A stretch of 10,523 nucleotides of DNA, taken from the NCBI GenBank assembly GCA_015067895.1, contig SVLP01000053.1, positions 1 to 10,523 on the forward strand, read 5' to 3'. Below the pieces are notes generated by a model, which saw only the letters and a list, made by a program, of their open reading frames with translations, did no database searches and was not told the DNA's origin. This DNA comes from Oscillospiraceae bacterium. Its GTDB lineage: Bacteria; Bacillota_A; Clostridia; Oscillospirales; Oscillospiraceae. Of the stretch, positions 7,305 through 10,523 are shown piece by piece (the stretch's first letter is position 1; every line of letters begins with the position of its first letter). A program made the position numbers and the translations under genes.

Positions 7305-7386
7305 AATTGACAATTGACAGTTGACAGTTCCGATGATTCGGCAGACGATGCTATAATTGTACATTGTCCATTGTCAATTGTCAATT
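7305..7386. repeat. AT-rich inverted element built of TTGACAA-type heptamers
   Basis: The left arm holds three tandem 7-bp units (TTGACAA, TTGACAG, TTGACAG, 7307-7327). The right arm, read on the - strand, holds four (TTGACAA, TTGACAA, TGGACAA, TGTACAA, 7384-7357). AATTGACAATTGACA is repeated perfectly in inverted form at 7305-7319 and 7372-7386. The core between the arms is unique sequence. The element is much richer in A+T than its GC-rich surroundings and ends about 7 nt from the purD ribosome binding site. It looks like a dispersed repeat inserted into the operon; similar TTGACAATTGACA strings are, as I recall, common between genes in Clostridia and some other bacteria. Confidence 0.65.
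7356..7384 (-). promoter_or_regulatory. purD: Candidate sigma-A promoter for purD-purL inside the heptamer element
   Basis: On the - strand, TTGACA (7384-7379) is followed after exactly 17 nt by TACAAT (7361-7356). That is a perfect -35, ideal spacing and a 5-of-6 -10. Transcription would begin near 7349, about 65 nt before the purD ATG. Because the heptamers supply several -35-like copies by repetition, chance resemblance is possible and activity is not proven. Confidence 0.45.
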
Positions 7387-7403
7387 TCCTTAAAGCGCAC
7401 CAA

Positions 7404-7433
7404 CAGGGGGCAGCCCGTTTGGGCTGTCCCCTG
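7404..7433 (-). terminator. GC-rich hairpin after the AICAR transformylase gene (weak terminator or stabiliser)
   Basis: CAGGGGACAGCCC and GGGCTGCCCCCTG (read on the - strand) form a 13-bp stem with one G-T pair and an AAAC loop, 10 nt after the transformylase stop. In the direction of the operon it lacks a T-tract (TTGGTGCG follows), so it is at best a leaky terminator or an mRNA 3' stabiliser. Read on the + strand it is followed, after a 6-nt gap, by TTTTTT (7440-7445), but no + strand gene is there to use it. Confidence 0.5.
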
Positions 7434-7443
7434 AGGATGTTTT

Positions 7444-8628
7444 TTAGTGATGGAACAGACGCATGCCGGTGAAGGCCATGACGATGCCCTTCTTGTCGCA
7501 CTCTTCGATGACCAGATCGTCACGGATGGAGCCGCCGGGTTCGGCGATGTACTTGACGCCGGAAGCGGCGCCCCGCTTGACGGAGTCGGGGAAGGGGAAG
7601 AAAGCGTCGGAGCCCAGGGAAACGGCGTCACGGGAATCCAGCCATGCCCGCTTCTCGTCAGCGGTCAGGGGCTCGGGACGGACGGTGAAGTAGTTCTGCC
7701 AGATGCCCTCGGCGCAGACATCCTCCTCGTTGCCGTTGATGTAGCCGTCGATCACATTGTCGCGGCCGGGACGGCCCAGATCCTCGCGGAAGGGCAGGTT
7801 CAGGGTCTTGGGATGCTGACGCAGGAACCAGGTATCGGCCTTGCCGCCGGCGAGACGCACGCAGTGGACTCTGGACTGCTGACCGGCACCCACACCGATG
7901 GCCTGGCCGTCATAGGCAAAGCATACGGAGTTAGACTGGGTGTACTTCAGGGTGATCAGAGATACGATCAGGTCGATCTTGGCGCTCTCGGGCAGGTCCT
8001 TATTGGCGGTAACGATGTTCTCCAGCAGGTGCTCGCCGATCTTAAAGTTGTTGCGGCCCTGCTCGAAGGTGATGCCGAAGATCTGCTTGCGCTCCTGGGC
8101 ATCGGGAACATAGTCAGCGTCGATCTGGACAACATTGTAGCTGCCCTTGCGCTTGGCCTTCAGGATGGCCAGGGCTTCCTCGGTGTAGCCGGGGGCGATG
8201 ACGCCGTCGGAGACCTCGGGAGCGATCAGCTTGGCGGTCAGCTCGTCGCAGACATCGGAAAGAGCCACCCAGTCGCCGAAGGAGCACAGACGGTCGGTGC
8301 CGCGGGCACGGACATAGGCGCAGGCCAGGGGATTCTCGTCAAGACCTTCCACATCCTCAACGAAGCAGGCCTTCTTCAGGTCCAGGGGCAGGGGCTTGCC
8401 CACAGCGGCGGAGGTGGGAGAAACGTGCTTGAAGGAGGTGGCACAGGGCATGCCGGTGGCCTCCTTCAGCTCCTTGACCAGCTGCCAGGAGTTCAGGGCG
8501 TCCATGAAATTGATGTAGCCGGGGCGGCCGTTCAGGATCTGGATGGGCAGCTCGGAGCCGTCGTGCATATACAGGGAAGCGGGCTTCTGATTGGGGTTGC
8601 AGCCGTACTTCAGCTCAAAATTCTTCAT
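7444..8628 (-). CDS. purH: Stand-alone AICAR transformylase (PurH transformylase domain only)
   Basis: This enzyme transfers a formyl group from 10-formyl-tetrahydrofolate to AICAR, giving FAICAR. The 394 residues correspond to the C-terminal transformylase of the usual bifunctional PurH; the N-terminal MGS-like IMP cyclohydrolase domain is absent, and the protein opens directly with MKNFELKYGCNPNQKP. Key features are the catalytic Lys67-His68 pair in SFKHVSP, the TQSNSVCFAYDGQAIGVGAG segment (230-249) and the C-terminal SDAFFPFPDSV (340-350) with PGGSIRDD (364-371). It is intact, not a broken purH: a GGAGG site (8642-8646) lies 13 nt upstream of the ATG, and the separate IMP cyclohydrolase gene directly upstream supplies the missing step. 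Folate-dependent chemistry is inferred from family. The symbol is used loosely, because the cyclohydrolase half is encoded elsewhere. Confidence 0.93.
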   Translation of the reverse strand: MKNFELKYGCNPNQKPASLYMHDGSELPIQILNGRPGYINFMDALNSWQLVKELKEATGMPCATSFKHVSPTSAAVGKPLPLDLKKACFVEDVEGLDENPLACAYVRARGTDRLCSFGDWVALSDVCDELTAKLIAPEVSDGVIAPGYTEEALAILKAKRKGSYNVVQIDADYVPDAQERKQIFGITFEQGRNNFKIGEHLLENIVTANKDLPESAKIDLIVSLITLKYTQSNSVCFAYDGQAIGVGAGQQSRVHCVRLAGGKADTWFLRQHPKTLNLPFREDLGRPGRDNVIDGYINGNEEDVCAEGIWQNYFTVRPEPLTADEKRAWLDSRDAVSLGSDAFFPFPDSVKRGAASGVKYIAEPGGSIRDDLVIEECDKKGIVMAFTGMRLFHH

Positions 8629-8648
8629 AGTATCTGGTTATCCTCCGA

Positions 8649-9362
8649 TCAGTTGTGCTTGTTGATGATCCGCTGCTCATATTCGCGGGTCTCAAGGTTG
8701 GTGTAGCGGACGAACAGGGAGATCTTGTTGTTCTCATCCAGGTTGGTCCACAGCTCTTCGGTGAAAGCGTCGATGTCAGCGGGGATGGAAACACGCTCAG
8801 GCTCGCCCTGGAAGGTGGGGATCACGGGATTTCCGTCGCAGACGTAGGTGTGCAGGAAGTGGCCCAGACCCTTGGTGGCAGGGTACTCCCAGAAGAACCT
8901 TGCGCAGTTCATGCCTTCGGGGTCGGCGGCCTTCAGGATGGACATCTTGTAGGAGCCGTTGCCGGCCTGGATGCCGGAGATCCGGGGGGTCCAGTTGGGG
9001 CCGTCGTCCTCGAACTGACGGGTCCGCAGGGCGGCTTCCCAGCTTTCGCCTCTGGCGGCGAACTCCCAGATGGTGTCGGTCTGGTCACCGTTGGTGACGA
9101 TCAGGCCATTGCCCAGCTCCCGGACGGGATGATAGATGATCAGATGGGGATCCTTCATCAGGGCGGGATCGTGGGCTTCGGTGCGGATGCCGTCGGGCTC
9201 CAGGCAGAAGACACGGTTGCGGGAGTTGACGCTGCGGCCCATGATGAAGTAAGCGGCGACGGCCTTCTTACCGTCGGGGGTGACGCCAAGGACGATGCCA
9301 CGGCCGGGATAGGTGTTTCCGTCCAGGCGCTCCGCCATGGACTTGATCTCATAAACGTTCAT
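8649..9362 (-). CDS. purO: IMP cyclohydrolase, PurO family
   Basis: This enzyme would close the ring of FAICAR to IMP, the last step of the pathway. The 237-residue protein is unrelated to the PurH cyclohydrolase domain and instead shows the pattern of the PurO family, first known from archaea: GNTYPGRG (15-22), FIMGRSVNSRNR (39-50), IVTNGDQTDTI (88-98), PRISGI (126-131) and GHFLHTYVCDGNP (167-179). It is somewhat longer than archaeal PurO proteins of about 200 residues. GGAGGT (9371-9376 on the - strand) lies 8 nt before the ATG. It sits between purN and the transformylase gene with gaps of 17 and 20 nt, so the two halves of PurH function are made side by side from one message. Function is inferred from family and context. 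Confidence 0.9.
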   Translation of the reverse strand: MNVYEIKSMAERLDGNTYPGRGIVLGVTPDGKKAVAAYFIMGRSVNSRNRVFCLEPDGIRTEAHDPALMKDPHLIIYHPVRELGNGLIVTNGDQTDTIWEFAARGESWEAALRTRQFEDDGPNWTPRISGIQAGNGSYKMSILKAADPEGMNCARFFWEYPATKGLGHFLHTYVCDGNPVIPTFQGEPERVSIPADIDAFTEELWTNLDENNKISLFVRYTNLETREYEQRIINKHN

Positions 9363-9379
9363 TGGTAATAACCTCCGGT

Positions 9380-10006
9380 TTATTTAATGATAACGGTACG
9401 GCCTTCCACACACAGCCGGTCCTGGCAGAACAGAGCCACGGCTTCCGGCAGGAGCTTCCACTCCGCCTGCTCCATGATCCGCTTCTGCAGAGTTTCGGGG
9501 GTATCATCGTGATGGACCTCCACGGCCTTCTGGGCGATGATGGGGCCGCCGTCACATTCCTCGCTGACGAAGTGGACGGTGGCGCCGGAAAGCTTCACGC
9601 CGTACTCCAGCGCTTTCTCGTGGACATGGAGACCGTAAAAACCTTCGCCGCAGAAGCTGGGGATCAGAGCGGGATGGACATTCATGACGGCATTGGGGTA
9701 GGCGTTCACCAGCTCCTCGGTAAAGATGACCATGCAGCCCGCAAGGACCACCAGATCGATACGGAGCTCCTTCAGCAGCTCCACCAGAGCCACGGTCATG
9801 GCCCGATTGGAGGCGAACTCCTTCCGGGGCAGCACATAGCCGGGGATGCCGACCTTGGCGCCCCGCTCCAGGGCGTAAGCTCCCGCCTTGGAGGAGATGA
9901 CGGCAACGATCTCGCCGCCGCCCAGTTCGCTGCGGAGCTGGGCATCGATCAGCGCCTGGAGATTGGTGCCGCCGCCGGATACCAGTACAGCGATCCTTTT
10001 TTTCAC
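9380..10006 (-). CDS. purN: Phosphoribosylglycinamide formyltransferase (GAR transformylase)
   Basis: PurN transfers a formyl group from 10-formyl-tetrahydrofolate to GAR, the third step of the pathway. The 208-residue length is typical. It begins with the nucleotide-binding VLVSGGGTNLQALIDA (8-22), and the catalytic set is complete: Asn109 and His111 in MNVHPALIPSF, and Asp152 in HFVSEECDGGPI. The start is a GTG that overlaps the purM stop by 4 nt (GTGA, 10003-10006), which points to coupled translation. AAGGTG (10015-10020) lies 8 nt upstream as a moderate ribosome binding site. No ATG is available at this end of the domain. The IMP cyclohydrolase gene follows after 17 nt. Confidence 0.96.
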   Translation of the reverse strand: MKKRIAVLVSGGGTNLQALIDAQLRSELGGGEIVAVISSKAGAYALERGAKVGIPGYVLPRKEFASNRAMTVALVELLKELRIDLVVLAGCMVIFTEELVNAYPNAVMNVHPALIPSFCGEGFYGLHVHEKALEYGVKLSGATVHFVSEECDGGPIIAQKAVEVHHDDTPETLQKRIMEQAEWKLLPEAVALFCQDRLCVEGRTVIIK

Positions 10007-10523
10007 TTCAGGATCACCTTTTCCTCGCCCTTGACGATCTTACCGATCACGTAGGCGTTCTCGCCGTTGGCCTTCAGGATCTCCAGAGCCTCGTCCAGCT
10101 GGCTGGCAGGGACCACGACGCTCATGCCGACACCCATGTTGTAGGTGTTGAACATGTCACGCTCGGGCACATTGCCGAAGGACGCGATGAGGTCAAAGAT
10201 GGGGAGAACTTTGACGGAGGCCTTGTCGATCTCGGCGCAGAGGCCATCGGGGATGGAGCGGGGGATGTTCTCGTAGAAGCCGCCGCCGGTGATGTGGGAA
10301 ATACCCTTCACATCCACCTTCTCCAGCAGAGCCAGGACGCTCTTGACATAGATCCGGGTGGGGACCAGCAGAGCCTCAGCGATGGTCTTGCCGCCCAGTT
10401 CCTCTCTGGGAACATAGAGCAGAGGATCGTTGTTGTCGATGTTGAAGGCCTTCCGGCAGAGGCTGAAGCCGTTGCTGTGGATGCCGGTGGAGGCCAGCGC
10501 GATCACCACGTCACCTTCGCACA
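10003..10523 (-). CDS. purM: Phosphoribosylformylglycinamidine cyclo-ligase (AIR synthetase), C-terminal half (partial)
   Basis: PurM converts FGAM to AIR with ATP, the fifth step, using the product of PurL at the other end of this operon. The window cuts the gene: 172 codons are visible, and the frame runs off the right edge with CEGDVVIALA upstream, so the GTG codons near 10509 are internal and not the start. A full family member has about 340 residues, so roughly half is missing. Recognisable segments are ASTGIHSNGFSL (the 11th to 22nd visible residues), ISHITGGGFYENIPR and FNTYNMGVGM, all conserved in PurM. The stop TGA overlaps the purN GTG start. The promoter of the operon and any further pur genes lie beyond the window. 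Confidence 0.95.
   Translation of the reverse strand, partial: CEGDVVIALASTGIHSNGFSLCRKAFNIDNNDPLLYVPREELGGKTIAEALLVPTRIYVKSVLALLEKVDVKGISHITGGGFYENIPRSIPDGLCAEIDKASVKVLPIFDLIASFGNVPERDMFNTYNMGVGMSVVVPASQLDEALEILKANGENAYVIGKIVKGEEKVILK

Noticed and set aside
7305..7386. CRISPR array
   Set aside because: The repeats are 7-bp tandem units without spacers, in two inverted arms; there is no cas gene nearby.
7444..8628. Truncated (pseudogene) purH lacking its N-terminal half
   Set aside because: The frame is intact with its own start and ribosome binding site, all transformylase motifs are present, and a separate cyclohydrolase gene lies next to it.
7447..8706. Long + strand open frames opposite the transformylase, purD, IMP cyclohydrolase and purN genes
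   Set aside because: The same antisense register effect of codon bias; none shows a recognisable domain.
1..10523. tRNA, rRNA, riboswitch or purine-responsive leader
   Set aside because: No cloverleaf, rRNA-like stretch or purine-riboswitch core was seen. The leader of the purine operon, where such an element would be expected, is beyond the right edge.

Overview
The window comes from a GC-rich member of the Clostridia, most likely an Oscillospirales/Ruminococcaceae-type gut bacterium. That placement is an inference from three things: a single-chain purine enzyme PurL of clostridial type, strong AGGAGG-like ribosome binding sites, and stand-alone AICAR transformylase and PurO-type IMP cyclohydrolase genes in place of a fused purH. 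All genes share one strong codon bias, and nothing in the coding part looks foreign.

Left part (about 1-1922, + strand): the end of an amino-acid ABC uptake operon. It holds the last 60 residues of a substrate-binding protein, a strong hairpin, a HisM/ArtQ-type permease with a long charged C-terminal tail, and a GlnQ-type ATPase starting 1 nt after the permease stop. An intrinsic terminator closes the operon.

Middle (1923-2308): a 386-nt convergent intergenic region with no gene. It is packed with hairpins: the ABC terminator, a short GC palindrome, a second GC hairpin, a roughly 136-bp imperfect palindrome with nested hairpins that looks like an interspersed MITE-like repeat, and a bidirectional terminator at the end of purL.

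Right part (2309-10523, - strand): a purine biosynthesis operon read right to left as purM (partial), purN, IMP cyclohydrolase (PurO family), AICAR transformylase (lacking the PurH cyclohydrolase domain), purD and purL. Together these supply the GAR synthetase, GAR transformylase, FGAM synthetase, AIR synthetase, AICAR transformylase and IMP cyclohydrolase steps. The first enzyme and the AIR-to-AICAR steps (purF, purE, purC, purB) are not in the window. Genes are 17-23 nt apart or overlap (purM/purN share 4 nt). The exception is a 159-nt gap before purD, which carries a GC hairpin and an AT-rich inverted element of TTGACAA-type heptamers. That element contains a good consensus promoter (TTGACA-17-TACAAT) pointing at purD.

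I found no wholly undescribed system. The most notable points are the split PurH pathway that pairs a bacterial-type transformylase with a PurO-type cyclohydrolase, the repeat element that may act as an internal purDL promoter, and the palindromic repeat between the convergent operons.
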